Assembly: GCA_963814805.1 (NCBI GenBank)
Contig: CAWFER010000025.1
Location: forward strand, 1 to 64,000
DNA from: AP-15 sp963814805
Lineage (GTDB): Bacteria > Pseudomonadota > Alphaproteobacteria > ATCC43930 > CGMCC-115725
Direction: 5' to 3'
DNA length: 64,000 nt
Below, piece by piece: positions 43,883 to 52,271 of the stretch. The notes under the pieces are model-generated. The model saw nothing but the letters and a program-made list of their open reading frames with translations. It did no database searches and had not been told where the DNA came from. Numbering within the stretch: the first letter of the stretch is position 1; every line of letters starts with the position of its first letter. The position numbers and the translations under genes were made by a program.

Positions 43883-45175
43883 ATGGGTAATGTCGCCGTG
43901 GTCGGCGCCCAATGGGGCGACGAAGGCAAGGGCAAGATCGTCGACTGGCTGTCGGAGCGGGCCGATGTCGTGGTTCGCTTCCAAGGCGGCCACAACGCCG
44001 GCCATACTCTGGTCATCGGCAATGTCGAATACAAACTCAGCCTCTTGCCCTCGGGGGTGGTGCGGCCGGGCAAATTGTCGATCATCGGCAACGGCGTTGT
44101 CGTCGATCCCTGGGCGTTGCTCGACGAAATCGACGCGATCGGCAGGAAGGGCATCAAGGTCACCCCACAGACCCTCAAACTCGCCGACAACGCGGCGTTG
44201 ATCCTGCCCTCGCACGGCGCGCTCGACCGCGCCCGCGAGGAGCGCAGCGGCGCCGGCCGCATCGGCACGACCGGCCGCGGCATCGGCCCGGCCTACGAGG
44301 ACAAGGTCGGCCGGCGGGCGATCCGGGTGTGCGATCTCGCCGACCCACAGGCCCTCGAACAACGCCTCGACCAGCTGCTGCTGCACCACAACGCGCTGCT
44401 GCGCGGGCTCGGCAAGCCCGAAATCGACCGCGGCGCGCTGCTCGCCGAGCTGCGCGCGGTGGCGCCGCGCATCCTGCCTTACGCCGACGCCGTTTGGCGG
44501 GTGCTCGACGAGGCGCGGCGCCGGGGCCGGCGCATTCTGTTCGAGGGCGCGCAGGGTGCGATGCTCGACGTCGACCACGGCACCTATCCGTTCGTCACCT
44601 CGTCCAACACCCTGGCCGGTCAGGCGGCGGCCGGGTCGGGGATCGCTCCGGGCGCGGTTGGTTTTGTTCTCGGCATCACCAAGGCCTACACCACCCGGGT
44701 CGGCAGTGGTCCGTTCCCGACCGAGCTGGTGGACGAGATCGGCGAACGGCTTGGAGAACGCGGGCGCGAGTTTGGCGTCAACACCGGCCGCAAGCGACGC
44801 TGCGGCTGGTTCGACGCGGTTGCCGTGCGCCAAGCGGTCAAGACCGGCGGGATCAACGGCATCGCGCTGACCAAGCTCGACGTGCTCGACGGCTTTGACG
44901 AAGTCAAGATCTGCACCGCCTATCGCCGCGGCGGCGCGGTCTACAACCATTTTCCGGCCGGAGCCTCGGCCCAGGCCGCAATCGAACCCCTCTACGAGAG
45001 CGCCGCCGGCTGGCGGGAAAGCACGCGCGGGGCGCGCTCCTGGGCCGATTTGCCGGCGACCGCGATCAAATACATCCGCCGGCTCGAAGAGCTGATCGAG
45101 GCGCCGGTGGCGCTGCTCTCGACCAGCCCTGAGCGCGACGACACCGTATTGGTCCGCGACCCGTTCGCCGACTGA
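43883..45175 (+). CDS. purA: Adenylosuccinate synthetase
   Basis: GTP-dependent enzyme joining IMP and aspartate on the way to AMP, 430 residues. The P-loop is GAQWGDEGKGKIVDWL with the catalytic Asp. FQGGHNAGHTLV carries the catalytic His, TTGRGIGPAYEDKVGR is the IMP loop, and NTGRKRRCGWFDAV is the aspartate loop. The end LEELIEAPVALLSTSPERDD is typical. ATG 43883 has a nearby GGGAGAAG. It closes the serC-serA-hisZ-purA run. Confidence 0.96.
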   Translation: MGNVAVVGAQWGDEGKGKIVDWLSERADVVVRFQGGHNAGHTLVIGNVEYKLSLLPSGVVRPGKLSIIGNGVVVDPWALLDEIDAIGRKGIKVTPQTLKLADNAALILPSHGALDRAREERSGAGRIGTTGRGIGPAYEDKVGRRAIRVCDLADPQALEQRLDQLLLHHNALLRGLGKPEIDRGALLAELRAVAPRILPYADAVWRVLDEARRRGRRILFEGAQGAMLDVDHGTYPFVTSSNTLAGQAAAGSGIAPGAVGFVLGITKAYTTRVGSGPFPTELVDEIGERLGERGREFGVNTGRKRRCGWFDAVAVRQAVKTGGINGIALTKLDVLDGFDEVKICTAYRRGGAVYNHFPAGASAQAAIEPLYESAAGWRESTRGARSWADLPATAIKYIRRLEELIEAPVALLSTSPERDDTVLVRDPFAD

Positions 45176-45190
45176 TTGGCCGGGCGCCGG

Positions 45191-45226
45191 CCCGACGCGC
45201 CGCTGGCGCCCGACGCGCCGTCAGCG
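45191..45226. repeat. Two-copy 18-bp direct repeat
   Basis: CCCGACGCGCCGCTGGCG (45191-45208) and CCCGACGCGCCGTCAGCG (45209-45226) match at 15 of 18 positions. They sit between the convergent purA and hydrolase genes and touch the hydrolase stop. Confidence 0.6.
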
Positions 45227-45914
45227 CCGGTCGGCGCGCGCGGCCCCCGTAGGTGTGGGGCGGGGTTTGTCGGCGAGACGGGCGTGGTCGCGAATATAGC
45301 CGTCAACATGGCCGGTGATGGTGTCGAGGCTGTCGGCGAAATAGTGATCGGCGCCGGCAATCTTGCGAAAGTCGATCTTGATGTCGCGCTGGTGCGACAG
45401 CTTGGTGACGAGCTTTTGCACCGAGTTCGATCGGCACCACCGTGTCCTGGTCGCCCTGCAAGATCAGGCCCGATGACGGGCAGGGGGCGAGAAAGGTGAA
45501 GTCGTAGATGTTGGCGGGCGGGGCCACCGCGATAAAGCTCTCGATCTCGGGCCGGCGCATCAACAGCTGCATGCCGATCCAGGCGCCGAACGAAAAGCCG
45601 GCGACCCAGCAGGTTCCGGCATTGGGGTTGTAGGTCTGCAGCCAATCGAGCGCCGAGGCGGCGTCGGACAATTCGCCCTCGCCGCGGTCGAAACTGCCCT
45701 GGCTGCGCCCGACCCCGCGGAAATTGAAGCGCAGGGTGGAAAACCCGTGGCGCACGAAAGACTGATAAAGCGCATGGACGAGCTTGTTGTTCATCGTCCC
45801 GCCGTGCTGCGGATGCGGGTGCAGCACCAGCGCCATCGCCGAGGCCGCGGAGCGGCTGTGATGATAGCGCGCCTCGATCCGGCCCTCCGGCCCGTTGATG
45901 ATCACGTCAGGCAT
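45221..45914 (-). pseudogene. Alpha/beta hydrolase, frameshifted
   Basis: Serine hydrolase of the dienelactone-hydrolase-like group, about 230 residues after repair. It opens PDVIINGPEGRIEARYH. It carries HPHPQHGGTMNNKLV, FNFRGVGRSQGSFD, and the nucleophile Ser in VAGFSFGAWIG. The frame breaks near 45422: PIELGAKA should read PIELVQKLVTKLSHQ, restored by removing one G from CTCGGTG. The catalytic His lies after the break in IAGADHYFADSLDTI. ATG 45914 is the likely start. It is divergent from cysE. Confidence 0.8.
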
Positions 45915-46003
45915 GGTTGTTCCAATTGGTGTCCGGCATCCGATAGCCAAGTTTGCGGGTAGGGGATCGGCGTCCCATCTGGCTATCTCTCGGTCCGCAA
46001 TTC

Positions 46004-46031
46004 TTGATCATTTTTGTCGGACAATTATATG
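46004..46031 (+). promoter_or_regulatory. Candidate sigma-70 promoter for the cysE-Fe-S cluster
   Basis: TTGATC (46004-46009) and TATATG (46026-46031) are spaced by 16 bases in an AT-rich patch upstream of cysE. Each hexamer matches consensus at four or five positions. It is the only such pair in the divergent region. Confidence 0.4.
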
Positions 46032-46098
46032 CTCGCTCAGGACGCCGGCGCGGCGGAAGCGGCGGCGGCGGCTCAGAGAAGTTAATATAGTGATATCG

Positions 46099-46869
46099 AT
46101 GCCGCTGAAAAACCTGCGCGACGAAATTGACGCCACCTTGGCCCGCGATCCCGCCGCCCGGTCTCGCACCGAGGTGGTTCTCTGCTACCCTGGATTTCAT
46201 GCGATCGTTTTTCATCGCCTTGCGCATCGGTTGTGGCGGCGCGGCTGGCTGCTGGCGGCAAGGTTTGTCTCGCATCTCGGGCGGATGCTGACCGGCATCG
46301 AAATCCATCCGGCGGCGCGGATCGGCAAGCGGCTGTTCATCGATCACGGCATGGGCGTAGTCATCGGCGAAACCACCGAGATCGGCGACGATTGCACCCT
46401 TTACCAGGGGGTGACGCTCGGCGGCACCTCGCTCGCGCGCGGCGCAAAGCGGCATCCGACCCTCGGCAACGATGTCATTGTCGGCTCGCACGCGCAGATC
46501 CTCGGCCCCTTCCGGGTCGGCGACGGGGCGCGGATCGGCGCGCACGCGCTGGTGCAGGCCGAAGTGCCGGATGGCGCCAGGTTGGTCGGGGTTCGGGCGC
46601 GCCCGCTCGGCGCGCGTTCGCCGCAACCGATCGCCGAGCCGGTGTTTCAGCCCTACGGCATCTGCGAGAACATTCCCGATCCGATCGCCCGCGCGCTCAA
46701 CGGCCTGCTCGACGAGGTCACCAGCCTGCGCGCGCGGCTGGCCGAGATCGAGAACCGCCGGGGCTCGCACCCCGGCGCCGATAGCGATGGCAATGGCGCC
46801 GCCCGGATGGCCGCGGCGGCGGAGCCGCGGCGAGGCAACGGCGCCGACGACGCCGAGCGGCCGGCCTAA
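46099..46869 (+). CDS. cysE: Serine O-acetyltransferase
   Basis: Makes O-acetylserine from serine and acetyl-CoA, feeding cysteine synthesis; cytosolic trimer. The N-terminal helical part (LCYPGFHAIVFHRLAHRLW) is followed by hexapeptide repeats from IEIHPAARIGKRLFIDHGMG, with the catalytic His-Asp in FIDHG and the loop LGGTSLARGAKRHPTLGN. The last 50 residues after PYGICENIPD are an extension. ATG 46099 is listed; GTG 46090 has the better-spaced AGAGAAG and may be the real start. Placed ahead of the desulfurases, it links cysteine supply to Fe-S assembly. Confidence 0.92.
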   Translation: MPLKNLRDEIDATLARDPAARSRTEVVLCYPGFHAIVFHRLAHRLWRRGWLLAARFVSHLGRMLTGIEIHPAARIGKRLFIDHGMGVVIGETTEIGDDCTLYQGVTLGGTSLARGAKRHPTLGNDVIVGSHAQILGPFRVGDGARIGAHALVQAEVPDGARLVGVRARPLGARSPQPIAEPVFQPYGICENIPDPIARALNGLLDEVTSLRARLAEIENRRGSHPGADSDGNGAARMAAAAEPRRGNGADDAERPA

Positions 46870-46881
46870 GGATCGGAGATC

Positions 46882-47358
46882 ATGAGGCTCAGCACCAAGG
46901 GGCGTTACGCGGTGATGGCGATGGTCGACCTCGCCCGGCACAGCGGCGGCGACCCGGTCTCGCTCGCCGAGATCGCCGAGCGCCAGGAGATCTCGCTGTC
47001 TTATCTCGAACAGCTCTTCGCCATGCTGCGCAAGGGAGGCCTCGTCAAAAGCGTGCGTGGTCCGGGCGGCGGCTATCTGTTGGCTCACGATCGCGGCGAA
47101 ATCCGCATCGCCGACATCATCCTCGCGGTCGACGAGCCGATCCGGGCGGTCCGCTGCGCGCCCGGCGCCCCGGTCGGCTGTCGCGGCAACAAGACCCGCT
47201 GCCTGACCCACGATTTGTGGGAGGAGCTTGGCAATCAGATTCACCTCTACCTGAGCTCGGTCTCGCTCGCCGACGTGTGCGAGCACCGCGTGCTCGGCAC
47301 CAGCGGCCGCGCCCATTGCCAGAGCTTTGCCGTCGCCGCCCTGTCCGGAACATCCTGA
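46882..47358 (+). CDS. Rrf2-family regulator, IscR-like
   Basis: Winged-helix Rrf2 protein of 158 residues. It starts MRLSTKGRYAVMAMVDLA and has the recognition helix region ISLSYLEQLFAMLRKGGLV followed by the wing SVRGPGGGYLLA. Three cysteines in RCAPGAPVGCRGNKTRCLTHDLW match the 2Fe-2S ligand triad of IscR. It begins 12 bases after cysE. It is expected to sense Fe-S status and control this cluster. CymR-like regulators lack the triad, so IscR-like is preferred. Confidence 0.9.
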   Translation: MRLSTKGRYAVMAMVDLARHSGGDPVSLAEIAERQEISLSYLEQLFAMLRKGGLVKSVRGPGGGYLLAHDRGEIRIADIILAVDEPIRAVRCAPGAPVGCRGNKTRCLTHDLWEELGNQIHLYLSSVSLADVCEHRVLGTSGRAHCQSFAVAALSGTS

Positions 47359-47369
47359 GCCGCCGCCCG

Positions 47370-48554
47370 ATGTCCCGGACCGAAACCTATCTCGATTGGA
47401 ACGCCACGGCGCCACTGCGCCCTGAAGCGGCCGCGGCGGTCACCGCGGCGCTCGCCCGCTGCGGCAATCCGTCCTCGGTGCATCGCTGGGGCCGCGCGGC
47501 GCGGGCCGAGGTCGAGCGCGCCCGGACGGCGGTGGCGGCGCTGCTTGGGGCGCCTGGCCGGGGCGTGGTCTTGGTCAGCGGCGGCACCGAAGCCAACCAC
47601 CTGGCGCTGCTCGGGGCCGGGCGCGCGCGGGTGCTGGTCTCGGCGGTCGAGCACGATTCGGTGCTGCGCGCGTTGCCCGAAGCCGAGCCGATCCCGGTCG
47701 ATGGCGACGGCCTTGTCCGGCTCGATGCGCTGGCCGATCTCCTGGCCGCCGACCCGCGGCCGGCGCTGGTTTCGGTCATGTTCGCCAACAACGAGACCGG
47801 GGTGATCGAGCCCGCGGCCGAGATCGCGGCCATCGCCCATGCCCATGGCGCGCTCTATCATTGCGACGCGGTTCAGGCGGCCGGCAAGATCCCGCTCGAC
47901 GCCGCGAGCCTCGGCGCCGATCTCGTCACCCTCTCGGCGCACAAGCTCGGCGGACCGCCTGGCGTCGGCGCGCTGGTGGCGATTGGGGAGATCGATCTGC
48001 TGCCGATATTGCGCGGCGGCGGGCAGGAGCGCGGGCGCCGCGCCGGCACCGAGAACCTGCCGGGCATCGCCGGGTTCGCCGCCGCCGCCCATGCCGCCGC
48101 CGCCGAGTTGGCGATTTACGATCATGTGCGGGCGCTGCGCGATGCGCTGGAGTCCGAAATCGCAGCGGTGGCGCCCGATGCGGTGGTGCTTGGCGCGGCG
48201 GCGCCGCGCCTGCCCAACACCAGCGCGATCGCGATGCCCGGCGCCGCCGCCGAAACCCAGATCATCGCGCTCGATCTCGATGGCGTCATGGTCAGCGCCG
48301 GCGCCGCCTGTTCGTCGGGCAAAGTCGGCCCGAGCCATGTGCTGAAGGCGATGCGGGTCCCGTCCGACCTTGCCGCCGCCACGATCCGGGTCAGCCTCGG
48401 CTGGAGCACGACCGAGGCCGATATCGGCCGCTTCCTCGACGCCTGGACCACCTTTTATCGCCGCCGTTGCGGCTTTGCCGCCCGAACTGCGCACACGCAA
48501 CCGGCGGCGCAAACGCAACCAGCCGCGCACAAGCAAAAGGCGCGCGCCGCATGA
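47370..48554 (+). CDS. Cysteine desulfurase family protein (first copy)
   Basis: PLP-dependent NifS/IscS-class enzyme of 394 residues releasing sulfur from cysteine. It starts ETYLDWNATAPLRPEAA. Motifs are SGGTEANHLALLG, FANNETGVIEP, the PLP Lys in TLSAHKLGGPPGVGAL, and the sulfur-carrying Cys in VSAGAACSSGKVGPSHVL. The C-terminus ends with a short QPAAQTQPAAHKQ repeat, unlike typical family members. ATG 47370 is 12 bases past the Rrf2 stop. Its own stop overlaps the next desulfurase start. Confidence 0.92.
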   Translation: MSRTETYLDWNATAPLRPEAAAAVTAALARCGNPSSVHRWGRAARAEVERARTAVAALLGAPGRGVVLVSGGTEANHLALLGAGRARVLVSAVEHDSVLRALPEAEPIPVDGDGLVRLDALADLLAADPRPALVSVMFANNETGVIEPAAEIAAIAHAHGALYHCDAVQAAGKIPLDAASLGADLVTLSAHKLGGPPGVGALVAIGEIDLLPILRGGGQERGRRAGTENLPGIAGFAAAAHAAAAELAIYDHVRALRDALESEIAAVAPDAVVLGAAAPRLPNTSAIAMPGAAAETQIIALDLDGVMVSAGAACSSGKVGPSHVLKAMRVPSDLAAATIRVSLGWSTTEADIGRFLDAWTTFYRRRCGFAARTAHTQPAAQTQPAAHKQKARAA

Positions 48555-49778
48555 GTTCGACCATGGATATTGCCGCCAACGCGCTGCCGATCTATCTCGA
48601 CAACCAGTCGACGACGCGGCTCGACCCGCGCGTGCTCGAAGCGATGCTGCCCTATTTCACCGAGCATTTCGGCAATCCGCACAGCACCAGCCACGCTTAC
48701 GGCCATATCGCCGCCGCGGCGGTCGAGCGGGCGCGGGCCGAGATTGCAACGCTGATCAACGCCGATCCGCGCGAGATCGTGTTCACCTCGGGGGCGACCG
48801 AAGCCAATAACCTGGCGATCAAGGGTGCGGCGCATTTCGCCCGCGCCCATCCGCATGGCGGGGCGGCGCGCGACCACATCGTGACCCTGGCGACCGAGCA
48901 TAAATGCGTGCTCGAAAGCTGCGCCGAGCTCGAGCGCGAGGGGTTTGAGGTCAGCTATCTGCCGGTCGAGCCCAATGGGCTGGTCGATCTCGACCGGCTG
49001 GCGGCGGCGCTGACCGGGCGCACCTTGCTGGTCTCGGTGCTGGCCGCGCACAACGAGATCGGGGTGATCCAGCCGCTCGCCGAGATCGGCGCGCTGTGCC
49101 GCGCCAAGGCGATATTGTTCCACAGCGACGCGGCGCAGGCCGCGGGCAAGATCCCGCTCGACGTCGAGGCGATGCAAATCGATCTGATGTCGATTTCGGG
49201 GCACAAGATGTACGGGCCGAAAGGGGTCGGCGTGCTTTATGTGCGGCGCCGCCCGCGGGTTCGCCTGCTGCCGCTGATCGACGGCGGCGGCCAGGAACGC
49301 GGCCTGCGCTCCGGCACCCTGCCGACGCCGCTATGCGTCGGGATCGGCCGGGCGGCGGCGATCGCGCGCGCCGAGATGGCCGAGGAAGCGGCCCGGTTGC
49401 GCCGGCTGCGCGACCGGCTCTATCAGGGCCTGGCGCGGCGGGTCGCCGGGATCGGCCTCAATGGTGATCGCGAGCGGCGTCTCGCCGGCAACCTCAATCT
49501 GAGCTTCCCGGGGCTGTCGGCGCCGGCGCTGATCGAGGCCTGCTCCTCAGATTGCGATCTCGACCGGCTCGGCCTGCACCTCGGCCGTGGTCGAGCCGTC
49601 CTATGTGCTGCGCGCGCTGGGTCTTTCCGATGCAATCGCCAATTCCGCGATCCGCATTGGCCTCGGCCGCTTCAACACCGAGGCGGAGGTCGATTTCGCG
49701 GTTGACGCGCTGGCCGCGGCAGCTTCCCGGCTCCGTGCCGAAAACGGGGTGCGCCAGCCCGTCGGCGTACCCACATGA
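48551..49778 (+). pseudogene. iscS: Cysteine desulfurase IscS (second copy), frameshifted once
   Basis: Second PLP desulfurase, about 408 residues if repaired. It begins IYLDNQSTTRLDPRVLEAML. It shows TSGATEANNLAIKG, the PLP Lys in SISGHKMYGPKGVG, and GGGQERGLRSGTLPTPL. The frame breaks near 49543: dropping one T restores IAISTGSACTSAVVEPSYVL with the active-site Cys, and coding then runs to 49778 (EAEVDFAVDALAAAASRL). Start ATG 48551 overlaps the first desulfurase stop (ATGA). Because the gene is probably essential, sequence error is more likely than decay. Confidence 0.88.
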
Positions 49779-49806
49779 ACCTTGGATTCATGCGTTGGAG
49801 AAGCGG

Positions 49807-50148
49807 ATGAGGGCGAGACAGCAGGCCTTGACGGTGACGGACGCCGCGGCCGAACGAATTCAGGCGTTGCTCGCCAAGCGCGGCAAGCCCTCGGCCGGCA
49901 TCCGGATCGGGGTGCGCTCGCGCGGCTGCTCCGGGCTCAGCTATACGCTCGAATATGCCGATGAAAAGGGCAAGTTCGACGAGATCGTTGAGGACAAGGG
50001 CGTCACCGTCCTGATCGATCCAAAGGCGGTCATGTTCATCCTCGGCACCGAAATGGATTACGTCGAAGAAAAGCTGCAGAACGGGTTCACGTTTCGCAAC
50101 CCGAACGAAAAGGGCCGCTGCGGCTGCGGCAAATCCTTCCACGTCTAG
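49807..50148 (+). CDS. iscA: A-type Fe-S carrier (IscA/HesB family)
   Basis: A 113-residue A-type carrier that receives and delivers Fe-S clusters. The three ligand cysteines are in RSRGCSGLSYTLEYAD and the C-terminal GRCGCGKSFHV. The central strand-rich part (VTVLIDPKAVMFILGTEMDY, then NGFTFRNPN) is typical. ATG 49807 fits the family start (LTVTDAAAERI follows). It sits directly after iscS, where iscU would normally come first in an isc operon. Confidence 0.9.
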   Translation: MRARQQALTVTDAAAERIQALLAKRGKPSAGIRIGVRSRGCSGLSYTLEYADEKGKFDEIVEDKGVTVLIDPKAVMFILGTEMDYVEEKLQNGFTFRNPNEKGRCGCGKSFHV

Positions 50149-50182
50149 TTCGACCCGTGCCTAATTCGACTGGCCCGATCGC

Positions 50183-50656
50183 GTGAAGCTGTTTCAGATC
50201 GAGGAGCCGGACGGCTCACCAACCGATCCGGGTGCGCCGGGAGCCGCGATCGGCATCGATCTCGGCGGCGCCGAGGCCGAGGTGGCGGCGTCGGTCGGCG
50301 GCAACGCCGTCGTGCTGATCGACCGCGAGGGTTTCGAGCGGAGCCTCGCCGTGCCCGGCCTCGACGCCCCGGCCGAGCAATGGGAGGAGCTGTTCGCCGG
50401 AGCGCGCCTGCGCGCCGAGCGCGCCCTCGCCCGGCCGGCGACCCATGTGGTTATCGCTGCCGCCGCCGCAATCGGGGCGAGCGCCGCGGCGCGGCTGACC
50501 GAAGCCGCCAGGCAGGCTGGGCTCGCAGTGCTGCGGCTCGTCGGCGCGGCGGAACTGCCATCGGGGATCGCCAGCGTGCTCGCGGCGGCGCTCCTCGCCG
50601 AGGATCTGGCGCCGCCGCCGGAGCCGGGAGTGGAACCGGGCGCGGATCTCGGCTGA
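50183..50656 (+). CDS. Miniature HscA-like (Hsp70-derived) protein in the Fe-S cluster
   Basis: A 157-residue protein not matching any full-length family I know. The start MKLFQIEEPD resembles the HscA N-terminus, and AAIGIDLGG (residues 21-29) resembles the Hsp70 phosphate-1 loop, but without the following Thr-Asn. Residues about 88-135 (THVVIAAAAA...LTEAARQAGLAVLRLVGAAE) align by eye with the Hsp70 VPAYF...AGLxVLRLINEPTAA region. The substrate-binding domain and most of the ATPase are missing. It starts at GTG 50183 and ends overlapping the ferredoxin start (TGATG), so it is translated as an operon member. Its role is unknown. Confidence 0.6.
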   Translation: MKLFQIEEPDGSPTDPGAPGAAIGIDLGGAEAEVAASVGGNAVVLIDREGFERSLAVPGLDAPAEQWEELFAGARLRAERALARPATHVVIAAAAAIGASAAARLTEAARQAGLAVLRLVGAAELPSGIASVLAAALLAEDLAPPPEPGVEPGADLG

Positions 50657-50988
50657 TGCCGAAGATGGTGTTTGTCGAGCGCGACGGCGCCCGGCGCGAA
50701 GTCGAGGCGCCGCTCGGGCTGTCGGTGCTCGAAATCGCCCACCGCCACGGCATCGACATCGAGGGGGCGTGCGAAGGCTCGCTCGCCTGCTCGACCTGTC
50801 ACGTCATCGTCGATCCCGAGTGGTACGATCTGCTCAAGGAAGCGAGCGAGGACGAAGAGGACATGCTCGACCTCGCCTTCAATCTCAGCAAGACCTCCCG
50901 GCTCGGCTGCCAGATCGTCATTACCGAGGAACTTGACGGGCTGACGGTGCAATTGCCGGCGGCGACCCGCAACCTGTTGCTCGGCTAA
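50656..50988 (+). CDS. fdx: Isc-type 2Fe-2S ferredoxin
   Basis: A 110-residue adrenodoxin-like ferredoxin that donates electrons during cluster assembly. The ligand pattern is GACEGSLACSTCHVIVDPEWYD plus the distal Cys in SRLGCQIVITEELDGL. EASEDEEDMLDLAFNLS is the characteristic acidic region of Isc ferredoxins. ATG 50656 overlaps the stop of the HscA-like gene, which gives translational coupling. It is the last clear Fe-S assembly gene of the cluster. Confidence 0.94.
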   Translation: MPKMVFVERDGARREVEAPLGLSVLEIAHRHGIDIEGACEGSLACSTCHVIVDPEWYDLLKEASEDEEDMLDLAFNLSKTSRLGCQIVITEELDGLTVQLPAATRNLLLG

Positions 50989-51006
50989 GACGAGCGGGAT
51001 CAGGCG

Positions 51007-51678
51007 ATGGCGCCATCCTTGTTTTCCCGGTTGGTTGCGGCCTCGCCTGCGGCCTGGCGCGGCTATACGCACCACGATTTCGTGCTGCGGCTGGCCAGCG
51101 GCGACCTGCCCGAACCCTGCTTCCGCCATTATTTGATCCAGGACTACCTGTTCCTCGGCCATTTCGCCCGCGCCTGGGGCCTGGCGATCTATAAATCCGA
51201 CACGCCGGCCGAGATGCGGCGGGCGCAGCGTTTCGTCGCCGCGACCCTCGATGTCGAAATCGGCCTCCACATCGGCTATTGCCGCGGCTGGGGCTTGTCC
51301 GAGGCGGCGATGGCGGCCGCGCCTGAGGCGGCGCAGACGATCGCCTATACCCGCTTTGTGCTCGACCGCGGGGTTGCCGGCGACCGGCTGGATCTCGAAG
51401 TGGCGCTCGCACCCTGCATCGTCGGCTACGCCCTGATTGCGGCCGAGCGCATTGCCGATCCCGCCACCCGGCAGGGCGGCAATCCCTACCGCGAATGGCT
51501 CGACATGTATGCCGGCCGGGAATACCAGGAGCTTGCGCGCGACGCCAAAGCGGCGCTCGACGAACAGTTCGCCCGCCGCGGCGGCGAAGGGCGCTTTGCG
51601 TCCCTGGCCGCCGATTTCGCCATCGCCGCCCGGCTCGAGACCGATTTCTGGCAGATGGGGCTCGACGCCGGCTGCTGA
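51007..51678 (+). CDS. tenA: TenA-family aminopyrimidine aminohydrolase
   Basis: Helical TenA/thiaminase II protein of 223 residues, salvaging aminopyrimidine moieties of degraded thiamine. Visible are FRHYLIQDYLFLGHFARAWG near the N-terminus, the nucleophile Cys in ALAPCIVGYALIAAE, and YREWLDMYAGREYQEL toward the C-terminus. Only 18 bases separate it from fdx, so it may be co-transcribed although unrelated to Fe-S assembly. The thiamine link suits the two ThDP enzymes in the window, but that is coincidental evidence. Confidence 0.9.
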   Translation: MAPSLFSRLVAASPAAWRGYTHHDFVLRLASGDLPEPCFRHYLIQDYLFLGHFARAWGLAIYKSDTPAEMRRAQRFVAATLDVEIGLHIGYCRGWGLSEAAMAAAPEAAQTIAYTRFVLDRGVAGDRLDLEVALAPCIVGYALIAAERIADPATRQGGNPYREWLDMYAGREYQELARDAKAALDEQFARRGGEGRFASLAADFAIAARLETDFWQMGLDAGC

Positions 51679-51794
51679 CGGCGCCCGGCCTGCGACGTCG
51701 GTTGCCACATTGGCGCCAAGGCGCTTGGCGGAACTGCCGGGGCGCAGCGCTGTTAGCTCCGGGCGGCGCGTCAATGCCGCGAATGGAGGTCGCG

Positions 51795-52196
51795 GTGTCG
51801 GAATTTCGGACGTCAGGCGGGGCGACGGCGGCGGCCAGCGTTCTCGTCGTCGACGACGACCGCGAATTGCGCGACCTCGCCGCCGAGCTGTTGGAGTCGC
51901 TGGGTTATCGCACGATGGTCGCGGCCAGCGGAGATGAAGCGCTGGCGCTGCTGCAGCGCGAGGACGGGATCGACCTCGTCTTCACCGATCTGGTGATGCC
52001 CGGCAGGCTCGACGGCCTCGCGCTCGCCGATGAGGCCCGGCGGCTGCGGCGCGATATCAAGTTCGTGTTCACCTCCGGCTATCTCGGCCATGCCGCGCTG
52101 AAGCGGCGCCTGCCGCGGCCGGAAGAGGTCTTCGTCCACAAGCCGTATCGAAGCCGCCAGCTGGCGGCGGCGATCGAGCGCGCCCTGGCCAGCTGA
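51795..52196 (+). CDS. Single-domain response regulator
   Basis: CheY-like receiver of 133 residues without an output domain. Acidic residues lie in SVLVVDDDRELRD, the phospho-Asp is in LVFTDLVMPGRLDG, the Thr/Ser is in FVFTSGYLGH, and the Lys is in EVFVHKPYRSRQL. GTG 51795 is chosen because GGAGG lies 5 bases upstream; ATGs at 51774 and 51783 are in frame but lack a ribosome binding site. No kinase is adjacent. Confidence 0.86.
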   Translation: MSEFRTSGGATAAASVLVVDDDRELRDLAAELLESLGYRTMVAASGDEALALLQREDGIDLVFTDLVMPGRLDGLALADEARRLRRDIKFVFTSGYLGHAALKRRLPRPEEVFVHKPYRSRQLAAAIERALAS

Positions 52197-52271
52197 CCCG
52201 CGGCGCGGCCGGCCGGCTCGCCCCCGGACGCGCCGGTTGCGGCCGGCGACGAGGCTTTTATAGTTGCGCGG

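Noticed and set aside
39749..44950. A 1733-residue open frame on the minus strand across serC, serA, hisZ and purA
   Set aside because: It is the GC-rich antisense shadow of four well-recognised plus-strand genes; the protein is Arg/Gly/Asp-rich with no domain.
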